From Halopseudomonas salina (GTDB lineage: Bacteria > Pseudomonadota > Gammaproteobacteria > Pseudomonadales > Pseudomonadaceae): a stretch of 35,502 nucleotides of DNA. Both the position numbers and the translations under genes were made by a program. Shown one piece after another: positions 1 to 6,202 of the stretch. The DNA is taken from contig NZ_VTTI01000018.1 in NCBI RefSeq assembly GCF_008641105.1, positions 1 through 35,502 of the forward strand, written 5' to 3'. Numbering within the stretch: position 1 is the stretch's first letter; each line of letters opens with the position of its first letter. The notes beneath the pieces were generated by a model that saw nothing but the letters and a program-made list of their open reading frames with translations, ran no database searches and was not told the DNA's origin.

Positions 1-98
1 TGCTCTCGGCAATATCAGTCCAGCAGAGTTTGAGCGCAGATGCGCATAACAGTGTCTACTTTTTGTGGGCAGGACCAGTTTTAAGGTAGCATCTACTA

Positions 99-1016
99 AT
101 GCCAACTTTCTTTAAAATTGTAGTGGTTTGCATAGCAATTAGCGTGACGCTGGTGAACGTAGTTTTGGTGACCGGCGACTCTGCAATGGAATCTTCTATT
201 GCTCAAGCTAAGGACGAGAAACATTCAGAGTTAATCGAAAGTGGTGCTTCACAGAATGAAATTGACAAGGAGCTTATTTACGTTGAGAAAAAGATTAAAT
301 TGATCAATCAGTGGGAAAAATCTCAATTTGAAGATTTTGTGGCAGCCACAATGTTTGCAAGCATTTTGGGGTTCTTGGCTGGCGGCTTTATTTTTGCCTT
401 TTTTGTTCGAAAGGTGTTCCGAAAAACGCAATTGGTATTGATATTTTTTGCATCATTAACCCCAGCGTTATGGCAAGCGTTTTTGTTTGGCACAGACGCA
501 AGAGGTTTAACCATTCTATCTTCAATTGAATCAAAAGATTTCTCTTTCAATCCTTATGCAAAAGATGGTGGCTTCATTAGTCCTACAATGGCTTCTTGGC
601 TCTTTATAAATCACCCTGAATTATATAATGAATGCGGAATGCTTTCCGAAAAGTTAGATCAATGTGATATGCCAATCATTTTTTACATAGGTAACACTCT
701 TGAGTTTGGTAGTAGCGAAGTAACCGAGCGGCAATATAGCCTTCTAGAGGCGGCTATTAGCGACGGCGCTTCTTTAACTGAAGATTACGATGGCTTGGCA
801 CCTATACATCAAGCCATTCTATTCAATAACCCCCGTTATACCAAGCTGCTACTTGATTCTGGTGCCGACATTGGGCAGAGAATTAATAGGCCAGATAAAT
901 CTTACAATGGATATGACGCGGTAGAGTATTTGAATTATCTTGATCAGAAAGGCAAGCAAGACTTCAATCAATTGAAGTTGGTGATCAATGAGAAACTTAA
1001 CAAACGCGTCAATTAG
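99..1016 (+). CDS. Membrane-anchored ankyrin-repeat-like protein (cassette gene)
   Basis: This 305-residue protein has a hydrophobic N-terminal segment (about residues 5-25), a charged stretch likely to be helical (about 30-75), two closely spaced hydrophobic segments (about 80-100 and 110-128) and a soluble C-terminal half. Residues of about 205-285 resemble ankyrin repeats: a 'DGLAPIHQAILFNN' block is followed by 'TKLLLDSGADIG'. Ankyrin repeats mediate protein binding, so a membrane-tethered binding protein is inferred; no enzymatic motif is seen. The stop codon lies inside the following attC. The start is weakly supported, with only a poor purine-rich stretch upstream. The gene is AT-rich and unlike the chromosomal genes further right, which fits a mobile cassette. 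Its biological role is unknown. Confidence 0.7.
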   Translation: MPTFFKIVVVCIAISVTLVNVVLVTGDSAMESSIAQAKDEKHSELIESGASQNEIDKELIYVEKKIKLINQWEKSQFEDFVAATMFASILGFLAGGFIFAFFVRKVFRKTQLVLIFFASLTPALWQAFLFGTDARGLTILSSIESKDFSFNPYAKDGGFISPTMASWLFINHPELYNECGMLSEKLDQCDMPIIFYIGNTLEFGSSEVTERQYSLLEAAISDGASLTEDYDGLAPIHQAILFNNPRYTKLLLDSGADIGQRINRPDKSYNGYDAVEYLNYLDQKGKQDFNQLKLVINEKLNKRVN

Positions 1017-1055
1017 GACGCTCGCAAACTCGCGCCTATTACGCGGGCGTTAGCC
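995..1055 (+). other. attC site of the ankyrin cassette
   Basis: The site starts with the inverse core ACTTAAC inside the end of the preceding gene and ends with GTTAGCC, just before the beta-lactamase cassette. The inner arms (AACAAACGCG and CGCGGGCGTT) are partly complementary. It is short, about 61 bp. Confidence 0.7.
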
Positions 1056-1118
1056 ATGTCATGGAGCCTCATACTTTCAGACAGAATGTTTACAAATAAA
1101 AATCATGGGGTTACGCAC

Positions 1119-1985
1119 ATGAAGTTTTTATTGGTATTTTTGATTTTGATACCATCTGTGGTTTTTGCAAGTAGTTCAAAGTTTCAGCGAGTTGCACAAG
1201 ATGTTAAGGCGATTGGAACTTCTCTTTCTGCTCGTATAGGGATTTCCGTTCTTGATACTCAGAATGGAGAATACTGGGATTACAATGGCAACCAGCGGTT
1301 CCCCCTAACAAGCACTTTTAAAACAATAGCTTGCGCTAAGTTGCTCTATGATGCTGAGCAAGAAAAAGTTAATCCCAGCAGTACGTTCGAGATTAAGAAA
1401 ACAGATCTAGTGGCCTATTCCCCTGTAGTAGAAAAGCAAGTAGGACAGGCAATCACACTCGATGATGCGTGCTTCGCAACTATGACTACAAGTGATAATA
1501 CTGCGGCAAATATCATCTTAAGTGCTGTAGGGGGCCCCGAAGGCGTTACTGATTTTCTAAGACAAATCGGGGACAAAGAAACTCGTCTAGACCGTATTGA
1601 ACCTGAGTTAAATGAAGCCAAGCTCGATGATTTGAGGGATACGACAACGCCTAAGGCAATAGCCAGTACTTTAAATAAATTATTATTTGGTTCCGTACTT
1701 TCCGAAACGAACCAGAAAAAATTAGAGTCTTGGATGGTGAACAATCAAGTCACTGGTAATTTACTGCGTTCAGTATTGCCAGTGGGATGGAATATTGCGG
1801 ATCGCTCAGGAGCCGGCGGTTTCGGCGCTCGGAGTATTACAGCGTTTGTGTGGAGTGAGCATCAATCCCCAATTATTGTAAGTATCTATCTAGCTCAAAC
1901 AGAGGCTTCAATGGCAGACCGAAATGATGCGATTGTTAAAATTGGTCGTTCAATTTTTGACGTTTATACATCACAGTCACGTTGA
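1119..1985 (+). CDS. blaCARB: Class A beta-lactamase, CARB/PSE (carbenicillinase) type
   Basis: This 288-residue periplasmic serine beta-lactamase hydrolyses penicillins; CARB enzymes are known for carbenicillin hydrolysis. All class A motifs are present: STFK with nucleophile Ser65, SDN at 125-127, the omega-loop ExxLN with general-base Glu161, and RSG at 229-231. RSG in place of KTG is the hallmark of the CARB group. A signal peptide of about 17 residues ends at VFA before SSSKF. By eye the protein closely matches PSE-1/CARB-2 along its whole length but with scattered substitutions, so it is probably a distinct allele. The start at 1119 gives the usual CARB length; an in-frame upstream start at 1056 would add 21 residues that mask the signal peptide. 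It sits alone in a cassette with its own attC and no obvious promoter, so expression probably depends on upstream integron transcription. Confidence 0.96.
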   Translation: MKFLLVFLILIPSVVFASSSKFQRVAQDVKAIGTSLSARIGISVLDTQNGEYWDYNGNQRFPLTSTFKTIACAKLLYDAEQEKVNPSSTFEIKKTDLVAYSPVVEKQVGQAITLDDACFATMTTSDNTAANIILSAVGGPEGVTDFLRQIGDKETRLDRIEPELNEAKLDDLRDTTTPKAIASTLNKLLFGSVLSETNQKKLESWMVNNQVTGNLLRSVLPVGWNIADRSGAGGFGARSITAFVWSEHQSPIIVSIYLAQTEASMADRNDAIVKIGRSIFDVYTSQSR

Positions 1986-1988
1986 TAA

Positions 1989-2072
1989 GGCTAACAAAGC
2001 CAATCACGGCGACAGCTTATCCGTTGCGGCTACGCCTCCACTACAAAGCTGCGCGTGTTGGCGACGTTATGC
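1989..2072 (+). other. attC site of the blaCARB cassette
   Basis: The inverse core GGCTAAC begins four bases after the blaCARB stop codon and the core GTTATGC closes the site, giving about 84 bp. Between them are partly complementary arms around AAAGCC and GGCGAC. Its sequence differs from the 79-bp attC family of the next cassettes, which suggests that this cassette has a different origin. Confidence 0.85.
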
Positions 2073-2099
2073 CCTTCTTTCAGTGTCCTTTGCCATACA

Positions 2100-2135
2100 T
2101 TAACGCTTGACGTTATTAACGCTCTGCGTCACTAT
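2100..2135 (+). promoter_or_regulatory. Probable higBA promoter and HigA operator
   Basis: TTGACG (2107-2112) resembles a -35 element with a weak -10 (CACTAT, 2130-2135) after 17 bases. It is overlaid by two direct copies of TTAACGCT (2100 and 2116) and the palindrome GTTATTAAC (2112-2120). An operator inside the core promoter is what autoregulated HigA-type modules use. The assignment is inferred. Confidence 0.5.
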
Positions 2136-2141
2136 TTCTTT

Positions 2142-2420
2142 ATGATCATATCGTTCAAGTGTAAGGATACCGAGAAGCTGGCAGGCGGGCGCCGCGTCAG
2201 ACGCTTTGTCAATTTCGAGCGAGTTGCCTTGCGGAAGATCCGGCAACTCCAGGCTGCAAGTCAGCTTGATGATCTTAAAGTACCGCCCGGCAATATGTTG
2301 GAGCCGTTGCATGGTGACCGCCAGGGTCAGCACAGCATTCTAATCAACAGGCAGTTCCGGGTTTGCTTCCGCTGGACCAAGGCTGGTGCGGAAGATGTCG
2401 AAATTGTTGATTACCATTAG
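2142..2420 (+). CDS. higB: HigB-like toxin (RelE superfamily mRNA interferase)
   Basis: This 92-residue basic protein resembles the HigB/plasmid-maintenance killer family, which cleaves mRNA on the ribosome. Recognisable features are the N-terminal strand followed by helices rich in Arg and Lys ('RRVRRFVNFERVALRKIRQL'), the 'LEPLHGDRQGQHSILINRQFRVCFRW' core typed here by its GDR and QFRVCFRW segments, and the C-terminal 'DVEIVDYH' strand. The start at 2142 is chosen because it gives normal family length; the reading frame continues upstream to 2055 into the attC, which is unlikely to be translated. The antitoxin gene follows after 10 bases, toxin first, as is characteristic of higBA. It forms a self-contained integron cassette with its own promoter. 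Confidence 0.88.
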   Translation: MIISFKCKDTEKLAGGRRVRRFVNFERVALRKIRQLQAASQLDDLKVPPGNMLEPLHGDRQGQHSILINRQFRVCFRWTKAGAEDVEIVDYH

Positions 2421-2430
2421 GAGGTGACTC

Positions 2431-2745
2431 ATGCGCAACATTGAAGCTGTAACGCCAGGCGAGTTACTGAAGGAAGAGTTTCTTGAGCCAATGGGTATTT
2501 CTCAATACCGTTTGGCCAAAGAAATTGGGGTGCCTGCTCAGAGAATCGGCCAGATTATTGCTGGAAAGCGTTCGATAACCGCAGACACGGACCTGCGACT
2601 TTGTCGCTTCTTTGGTTTGTCCAATGGCTATTGGTTGCGAGCTCAGGCGGCCTACGACACTGAGATTGCGGAAGATGCCCTTGAGGATCAACTGAAGAAC
2701 ATTCGTCCGTGGAGTGCTGTATCAGAAATCGGGCACAGGGCATAA
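2431..2745 (+). CDS. higA: HigA-like antitoxin (XRE-family DNA-binding protein)
   Basis: This 104-residue protein has a helix-turn-helix of the XRE/HigA type at about residues 10-65, starting with 'TPGELLKEEFLEPMGISQYR' and containing the recognition helix region 'VPAQRIGQIIAGKRSI'. In this family the protein neutralises HigB and represses its own operon. A strong ribosome-binding site (TAGGAGGTGA) lies directly before the start codon, so antitoxin is likely to be made in excess. The stop codon overlaps the following attC (GCATAAC contains TAA), so the cassette has no spare sequence. It is complete, with no sign of damage. Confidence 0.92.
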   Translation: MRNIEAVTPGELLKEEFLEPMGISQYRLAKEIGVPAQRIGQIIAGKRSITADTDLRLCRFFGLSNGYWLRAQAAYDTEIAEDALEDQLKNIRPWSAVSEIGHRA

Positions 2746-2818
2746 CCAACGGCTGCACAGCGACCGATTTTCCGCCGCTTCGCGGCTACAAACCGGTCCA
2801 TGAGTTCGCACGTTATGC
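2740..2818 (+). other. attC site of the higBA cassette
   Basis: The 79-bp site runs from GCATAAC to the exactly complementary GTTATGC. The interior carries CGGCTGCACAGCGACCG and a conserved CGCCGCTTCGCGGCTACAAA block that recurs at 3395-3473 and, slightly changed, at 4030-4108. Confidence 0.92.
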
Positions 2819-2830
2819 ATGACGTGCGTC

Positions 2831-2858
2831 TTGACGTACGTGCTTGGAAGCGTACACT
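2831..2858 (+). promoter_or_regulatory. Probable promoter/operator of the YefM-Txe-like cassette
   Basis: TTGACG (2831-2836) and TACACT (2853-2858) are separated by 16 bases. The palindrome ACGTACGT (2834-2841) overlaps the -35 and a GCGTACAC sequence overlaps the -10. YefM-family antitoxins are known to bind palindromes with a GTAC centre, so these are plausible operator sites. Confidence 0.5.
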
Positions 2859-2890
2859 TGGTGAAAAGTTGATCACGCAAGAGGTGCGTC

Positions 2891-3133
2891 ATGACTGGAA
2901 TCACAGCAACTGAGGCGCGCAGCAACCTTTATCGGTTGATTGACGAGACTGCCGAATCCCACCAGCCAATCGTCATTATGGGCAAGCGAAACAAAGCTGT
3001 TCTGATCTCGGAGGATGACTGGTCTGCCATTCAGGAAACGCTTTACCTACTGTCCGTACCGGGTATGCGTGAGTCTATTCGTGAGGGAATGGATACCTCC
3101 GTGGATGAATGCGATGAGGAGCTGAACTGGTGA
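2891..3133 (+). CDS. Phd/YefM-family antitoxin
   Basis: This 80-residue acidic protein starts with 'MTGITATEARSNLYRLIDET', the typical Phd/YefM DNA-binding N terminus. It continues with 'PIVIMGKRNKAVLISEDDW', the strand-turn segment of the fold. The acidic C-terminal tail (about 60-80) would wrap the toxin. The stop codon overlaps the GTG start of the toxin gene (GTGA), giving translational coupling. Known members of the family neutralise YoeB/Txe toxins and autorepress. The module is complete and has its own promoter-like sequence upstream. Confidence 0.92.
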   Translation: MTGITATEARSNLYRLIDETAESHQPIVIMGKRNKAVLISEDDWSAIQETLYLLSVPGMRESIREGMDTSVDECDEELNW

Positions 3134-3393
3134 CATGGAAGTTGGTTTACACCAAACAAGCCCAGAAGGACGCAAAGAAGCTGGCCTCCAGCGGCCTCAA
3201 GCCAAAAGCCCAAGAGTTGTTGGCACTAATTGCAGAAGATCCGTATCGCAAGCCACCCCCGTTTGAGAAGCTTATTGGTGATCTTGCGGGTGCTTATTCA
3301 CGCCGCATCAATATCCAGCACCGCCTGGTATACCAAGTGCTTGAAGAGGAGAAAGTGGTAAAAGTGCTCCGCCTCTGGAGCCACTACGAATAA
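3130..3393 (+). CDS. Txe/YoeB-family toxin (ribosome-dependent mRNA endonuclease)
   Basis: This 87-residue basic protein has the YoeB/Txe fold. Residues aligning with the catalytic set are visible: Glu46 in 'PPFEKL', Arg65 in 'QHRLVYQV' and a C-terminal His85 in 'WSHYE'. The 'YSRRINIQHRLVY' segment is highly characteristic. These toxins cut mRNA in the ribosomal A site. The start is a GTG overlapping the antitoxin stop; using GTG may keep toxin synthesis low. It is more divergent from Escherichia coli YoeB than the second toxin at 3473-3727, so the two cassettes are not recent duplicates. Confidence 0.92.
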   Translation: MTWKLVYTKQAQKDAKKLASSGLKPKAQELLALIAEDPYRKPPPFEKLIGDLAGAYSRRINIQHRLVYQVLEEEKVVKVLRLWSHYE

Positions 3394-3394
3394 T

Positions 3395-3473
3395 GCATAA
3401 CCAGTAGCTGTTGCCGGACAATTTCTCCGCCGCTCCGCGGCTACAAACTGGTCCGTGAGTTCGGGCGTTAGAT
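3395..3473 (+). other. attC site of the YefM-Txe-like cassette
   Basis: The 79-bp site begins with GCATAAC immediately after the toxin stop and ends with GTTAGAT, an exact match to the GTTRRRY core. It shares the central CCGCGGCTACAAAC block with its neighbours. Its last base is also the last base of the stop codon of the reversed toxin gene that follows. Confidence 0.92.
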
Positions 3474-3727
3474 CAGTAGTGATACCGGAGCTGGGCGATA
3501 AGCAAAGCGTCATCCGTGGCCTTGTAAACTATTCGGTGTTCTTCATTTATCCGGCGAGACCAGTACCCCGCAAGGCTGTGTTTGAGGGGTTCTGGTTTGC
3601 CAACACCTTCGAATGGTTCTCGCTTGGTCTCTTTGACCAGCTTGTTGATTCGGTTAAGAATCTTTTTGTCGGTTTTCTGCCAGTACAGATAATCTTCCCA
3701 GGCATTCTCGGAGAAGATAAGTTTCAT
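3473..3727 (-). CDS. yoeB: YoeB toxin (ribosome-dependent mRNA endonuclease)
   Basis: This 84-residue protein is a full-length, near-canonical YoeB. It keeps Glu46, Arg65, His83 and Tyr84 at exactly the positions of the E. coli enzyme, within 'KPEPLKH', 'EEHRIVY' and the terminal 'RYHY'. YoeB binds the ribosome and cleaves mRNA in the A site. The start codon overlaps the stop of the antitoxin gene (ATGA), so translation is coupled. The cassette is inverted relative to all its neighbours, and the toxin stop codon touches the attC core at 3473. The reversed orientation means it cannot be driven by the integron promoter, so its own promoter (4010-4038) must serve. Confidence 0.95.
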   Translation of the reverse strand: MKLIFSENAWEDYLYWQKTDKKILNRINKLVKETKREPFEGVGKPEPLKHSLAGYWSRRINEEHRIVYKATDDALLIAQLRYHY

Positions 3728-3975
3728 TCAAGAAGTTCCTTCTCTTGGCCACCGCCTTGCTCCAGCTCGGCAGCGGAGTCCAGCAAACGCCTTGCGTTTC
3801 TTGGTGCGCGCAGGAGGTATGCAGTTTCTTGCAGGGCCTCGTAGTCATCAAGGGAGATCATTACCACGGACTGCGACTTGCTCCTTGTGATGATCACAGG
3901 GGAATGGTCTTCACAGACCTGTTCCATGGTTTTTGCTAGGTTGGTTCTAGCGGCTGTGTAGCTAATGGCATCCAT
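3724..3975 (-). CDS. yefM: YefM antitoxin
   Basis: This 83-residue protein starts with 'MDAISYTAARTNLAKTMEQV', the standard YefM N terminus, followed by 'SPVIITRSKSQSVVMISLDD' and an acidic tail ending in 'EKELLE'. It neutralises YoeB and represses the operon. The start at 3975 is preferred over an in-frame start further upstream at 4038 because it gives the normal family length and has AGGAAA seven bases before it. A TGTACA-centred palindrome lies just upstream. The stop overlaps the yoeB start by four bases. Confidence 0.94.
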   Translation of the reverse strand: MDAISYTAARTNLAKTMEQVCEDHSPVIITRSKSQSVVMISLDDYEALQETAYLLRAPRNARRLLDSAAELEQGGGQEKELLE

Positions 3976-3983
3976 AAGGCTTT

Positions 3984-3995
3984 TCCTGTACAGGA
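3984..3995 (-). promoter_or_regulatory. TGTACA palindrome, probable YefM operator
   Basis: TCCTGTACAGGA is a perfect 12-bp palindrome lying 8 bases before the yefM start codon. TGTACA is the core known to be recognised by YefM. A second GTAC-centred sequence (CCGTACG, 4017-4023) lies upstream within the promoter spacer. Confidence 0.65.
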
Positions 3996-4009
3996 TATTG
4001 AACATGATC

Positions 4010-4038
4010 AGGATACCGTACGTAAAAGGATTTAACAA
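4010..4038 (-). promoter_or_regulatory. Probable yefM-yoeB promoter overlapping the attC end
   Basis: On the minus strand TTGTTA (4033-4038) and TATCCT (4010-4015) are separated by exactly 17 bases. The -35 lies within the first bases of the attC at 4030-4108, so the recombination site supplies part of the promoter. The assignment is by inspection only. Confidence 0.5.
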
Positions 4039-4108
4039 TCGACTGCATGGCGACCGATTCTCCGCCCCTCCGCGGCTACAAACCGGCGCGTGAGCAAAGC
4101 GTTAAAGC
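4030..4108 (+). other. attC site of the reversed yefM-yoeB cassette
   Basis: The 79-bp site runs from ATTTAAC to GTTAAAG, complementary except for the last base. The interior matches the two preceding sites, with GGCGACCGATTCTCCGCC and CCGCGGCTACAAACCGG. The attC orientation is the same as its neighbours even though the genes are reversed. Confidence 0.9.
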
Positions 4109-4182
4109 CAAAAAGCTGAGCCGTGGCACCAAGCGCCCATCCGTGCCAGAATTGGCCGATACGCGAACGAGAGGTTTCTTCC

Positions 4183-4407
4183 ATGAATCTCCAGAAAATT
4201 GAAGACGAGGCGCTCCACCTTCCCAGGGAGGAGCGAGCCCAACTGATCCAGCGACTGGTTCTGAGTCTTGAGTCTCCGTCAGAAGAAGAGCTCAGGTCCG
4301 ATTGCTTGCTTGAGGCTCGGCGAAGAAGCAAAGAACTCGATAATGGCTCAGTTCGGGCGGTGTCCGGTGAGGATGTCATGCGGAAGGCTAAAGCCCTGAT
4401 CAAATGA
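4183..4407 (+). CDS. Addiction-module component (antitoxin) protein
   Basis: This 74-residue protein resembles the putative addiction-module component family that pairs with ParE/RelE toxins. The typical segment 'EDEALHLPREERAQLIQRLV' is followed by 'LSLESPSEEELRSDCLLEA' and 'RRSKELDNGSVRAVSGEDV', the last resembling the 'R..e.d.G.v..v..eev' signature. The start at 4183 has GAGAGG upstream; an in-frame start at 4123 would read through the attC-proximal sequence. The stop overlaps the toxin start codon by four bases (ATGA). The partner gene is broken, so this antitoxin may now be an orphan. Confidence 0.85.
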   Translation: MNLQKIEDEALHLPREERAQLIQRLVLSLESPSEEELRSDCLLEARRRSKELDNGSVRAVSGEDVMRKAKALIK

Positions 4408-4697
4408 ATTATTATTTTCACCCGGCAGCGTAAGCCGAGTTTCTCGAATCAGTTGGCTATTACGAGTCAAAGGTTCCGGGATTGGGTGGTGCCTTCACGG
4501 AGGAATTTGAGGCCCTAGCCAGTTTACTTGGTGCGTCACCAAGAGCCTGGCAAGTCGAATTGCCGCCAGATATTCGTAGAGTGCCCCTTCACAGATTTCC
4601 GCTATCCATCCTTTACCGAGAGAAGCCTTATGGCTTTCAAGTTCTGGCTGTTGCCCATGACCGGCGACGTCATCAGTACTGGCTTGGCAGGCTTTGA
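4404..4697 (+). pseudogene. ParE/RelE-like toxin with nonsense codon
   Basis: Translation from the overlapping ATG gives 'MNYYFHPAA' and then TAA (4431-4433). In the same frame it continues 'AEFLESVGYYESKVPGLGGA' and a normal ParE/RelE-like sequence of about 97 codons ending 'HDRRRHQYWLGRL'. The core 'RRVPLHRFPLSILYREKPYG' and the 'VLAVAHDRRRHQYW' strand are those of active toxins. A single base change, such as GAA or CAA to TAA, explains the stop at codon 10. Restart at an internal codon would lose the first helix. The rest of the frame is intact, which suggests recent inactivation or a sequencing error. Confidence 0.85.
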
Positions 4698-4728
4698 CAA
4701 TTGGCTGCACACGTGCCGGGCGTTAGCG
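4694..4728 (+). other. Truncated attC-like end
   Basis: GACAATTGGCTGCACACG followed by CCGGGCGTTAGCG resembles the two ends of an attC with most of the interior missing; only the GTTAGCG core is clear. It lies directly after the broken toxin gene, where an attC is expected. Confidence 0.45.
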
Positions 4729-4768
4729 CGTAATTCAACTATCACCATGCGCTACAGGAACATCTTCC

Positions 4769-5398
4769 ATGACCCTCTCCACCTGGCTTATCTATGTAAC
4801 GGCGGTCGTTGTTCTCACCGTCACCCCTGGGCCTAGTGTGCTGATGTGCGTCTCTACTTCAGTCAACCACGGGGCGCGCAAAGCACTCATTGCTTCGCTA
4901 GGGAGTACAACCGCAATCGTGGGGATCATGGCGTTGTCGGCTCTTGGCTTGGGCGCAGCCCTTGCAGCGTCAGAGGTGCTGTTCACCGCCCTTAAATGGT
5001 TAGGCGCGGCCTATCTTGCATACCTCGGCATTTCGTCCATTCTTTCTTCCACCAGGGATATTGACGTCTCCGGCGCTGCAGTGGTGTCCACAAGAAAGCG
5101 CCTCTTCGCTCAAGGTCTACTAGTCGGAGCGAGTAATCCAAAGGCTCTTCTCTTTTTTGGCGCACTCTTTCCGCAATTCATCATCCCGAGTGAGCCTCAC
5201 GCTCCGCAGTTTCTACTGCTCGGTGTCACATTCATATTCTTTGAGTTGATGTGGCTTACCATCTATGCGCTTTCAGCGTCCAGAGCCAAACATTGGCTCC
5301 AGCAACCACTTCGCGCCAAGCTTTTTAATCGAATCACTGGCGTCGTATATCTTGCTGCTGCTGGTCTGCTCGCAGGAAGCAAACGTGCGAGCGCCTAA
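4769..5398 (+). CDS. LysE/RhtB-family amino-acid exporter
   Basis: This 209-residue inner-membrane protein has the LysE/RhtB signature 'VTPGPSVLMCVSTSVNHGAR' near its N terminus, then 'AAYLAYLGISSI' and 'QGLLVGASNPKALLFFGALF', with about six hydrophobic segments. Members export amino acids such as threonine, homoserine or lysine; the substrate cannot be read from the sequence. AGGAAC lies upstream of the start. It is the last recognisable cassette of the array, followed by a decayed attC. It is full length for the family and looks intact. Such exporters are common cargo of chromosomal integrons. Confidence 0.92.
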   Translation: MTLSTWLIYVTAVVVLTVTPGPSVLMCVSTSVNHGARKALIASLGSTTAIVGIMALSALGLGAALAASEVLFTALKWLGAAYLAYLGISSILSSTRDIDVSGAAVVSTRKRLFAQGLLVGASNPKALLFFGALFPQFIIPSEPHAPQFLLLGVTFIFFELMWLTIYALSASRAKHWLQQPLRAKLFNRITGVVYLAAAGLLAGSKRASA

Positions 5399-5467
5399 CC
5401 AAATGTTCAAGATGTTCGCTACGCTCTCTGGGACTGGCTAAAACCAGCCCTTAACCAGGTGTCAGCT
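5393..5467 (+). other. Decayed terminal attC
   Basis: GCCTAAC (overlapping the exporter's stop) matches the inverse core exactly. TGTTCAAG and, 50 bases on, CTTAACCA could form the inner arms. The expected closing GTTAGGC is replaced by GTCAGCT. The site therefore looks mutated, and no cassette follows it. Confidence 0.5.
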
Positions 5468-5840
5468 GTGATTGCCACCCCTTCCTCGCGCAATTGAACG
5501 TGACCCCCGCGGCGGCATGCGGCAGTGCGAATTAGGCGCGAGGATGCGCTAGCCCTCCAGATCATTCCCCGGCCTCTGCCGGGGTTTGTGTTTTTGGGCG
5601 CGCATCACAGCCGCTGAAAATTATCTTGGACGTCTAATAGCCCCCTGGATTAATCTCGTCCTACGCAAAGGAATGCGAGCTACATCCCGCCTCCAGGCAA
5701 GAGTCGCCTGCACTCCTTTCAAAGCTGATTTAACGCAATTCTTCTACTCCCTCGGGAACAGGGCCGCGCGTAAGTGCGCCTGGGTTATGGCGAATAGAAA
5801 AAGGCGTTTCCATGCCGATCAAATTTAGTGGAGCCAAGAC
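5468..5840 (+). other. Gene-free stretch between integron array and stress operon
   Basis: No convincing gene is seen in these 373 bases. An 80-codon open frame at 5586-5828 has no family resemblance, no ribosome-binding site and a composition not typical of a protein. A GC-rich hairpin with a T-rich tail lies at 5567-5595. The promoter of the following operon probably lies here but no strong consensus was found. Confidence 0.5.
5567..5595 (+). terminator. Hairpin terminator
   Basis: CCCCGGC, a CTCT loop and GCCGGGG form a perfect 7-bp GC stem, followed by TTTGTGTTTTT. It has the form of an intrinsic terminator and would shield the downstream operon from read-through out of the integron array. 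Confidence 0.75.
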
Positions 5841-6125
5841 ATGATTGACGCTGCCAGATTATTCGCTGCCGTTGCGCTTTTCTGTTTTGGCCTCTATCTG
5901 GTTTTCGACCTGTTTGTGAATGGCTTTGATTTCCTGGTCCTTGCCTGGGCCATAGGCTGCTTTGTCCTTGCCCATTACGTTAAGCCAAGGCGTGATAGCT
6001 CCGACAAATTTTCCGTTCTCGATTGTATTGAATTGGCAATCGATATTCCTTTCAGGGTGCTTTCTGGCGGGCTCCGTACGGTCTGCAAGCCTTTCAAAGA
6101 TGATATCGATGGTTTTGATATTTAG
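5841..6125 (+). CDS. Small inner-membrane protein of unknown function
   Basis: This 94-residue protein has two adjacent hydrophobic helices (about residues 5-25 and 30-47) and a charged cytoplasmic tail with 'PRRDSSDKF' and an acidic end 'KDDIDGFDI'. GGAG lies at a suitable distance before the start. I do not recognise the family. It is the first gene of the series leading to a PspA-like protein and flotillin, 77 bases ahead of the former, which suggests a role at the membrane with them. Confidence 0.7.
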   Translation: MIDAARLFAAVALFCFGLYLVFDLFVNGFDFLVLAWAIGCFVLAHYVKPRRDSSDKFSVLDCIELAIDIPFRVLSGGLRTVCKPFKDDIDGFDI

Positions 6126-6202
6126 AGGATAAGAAGAGCAGCACTATTGCGGGCTGGTAGAAGCAAACAATTAACGGATGGAACCCCTAAGGAGATACAC
6201 CT

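Larger units (their letters stand above)
1..5467 (+). mobile_element. Integron gene-cassette array (right-hand part)
   Basis: Seven compact gene units are separated by attC-like sites whose outer ends are short complementary cores (such as GCATAAC with GTTATGC). The genes are unrelated in function, mostly on the plus strand, with little space between them, which is the layout of integron cassettes. Four of the units are toxin-antitoxin modules, as is common in sedentary chromosomal arrays. The three sites at 2740, 3395 and 4030 are the same length and share most of their sequence, which suggests one chromosomal attC family. No intI or attI is visible, so the left boundary lies outside the window. 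The right boundary is placed at the decayed attC ending near 5467. The base composition is visibly more AT-rich in the first two cassettes than in the rest of the window. Confidence 0.88.

Noticed and set aside
44..50. GCATAAC, the same sequence as the attC inverse cores
   Set aside because: No complementary GTTATGC core or paired arms follow before the ankyrin gene, so an attC at the left edge could not be supported.
3455..3844. 129-codon plus-strand open frame across the yoeB gene
   Set aside because: The opposite strand encodes YoeB with exactly positioned catalytic residues, so this frame is a shadow.
5586..5828. 80-codon open frame in the gap before the stress operon
   Set aside because: It begins inside the terminator tail, lacks a ribosome-binding site and has no recognisable domain.
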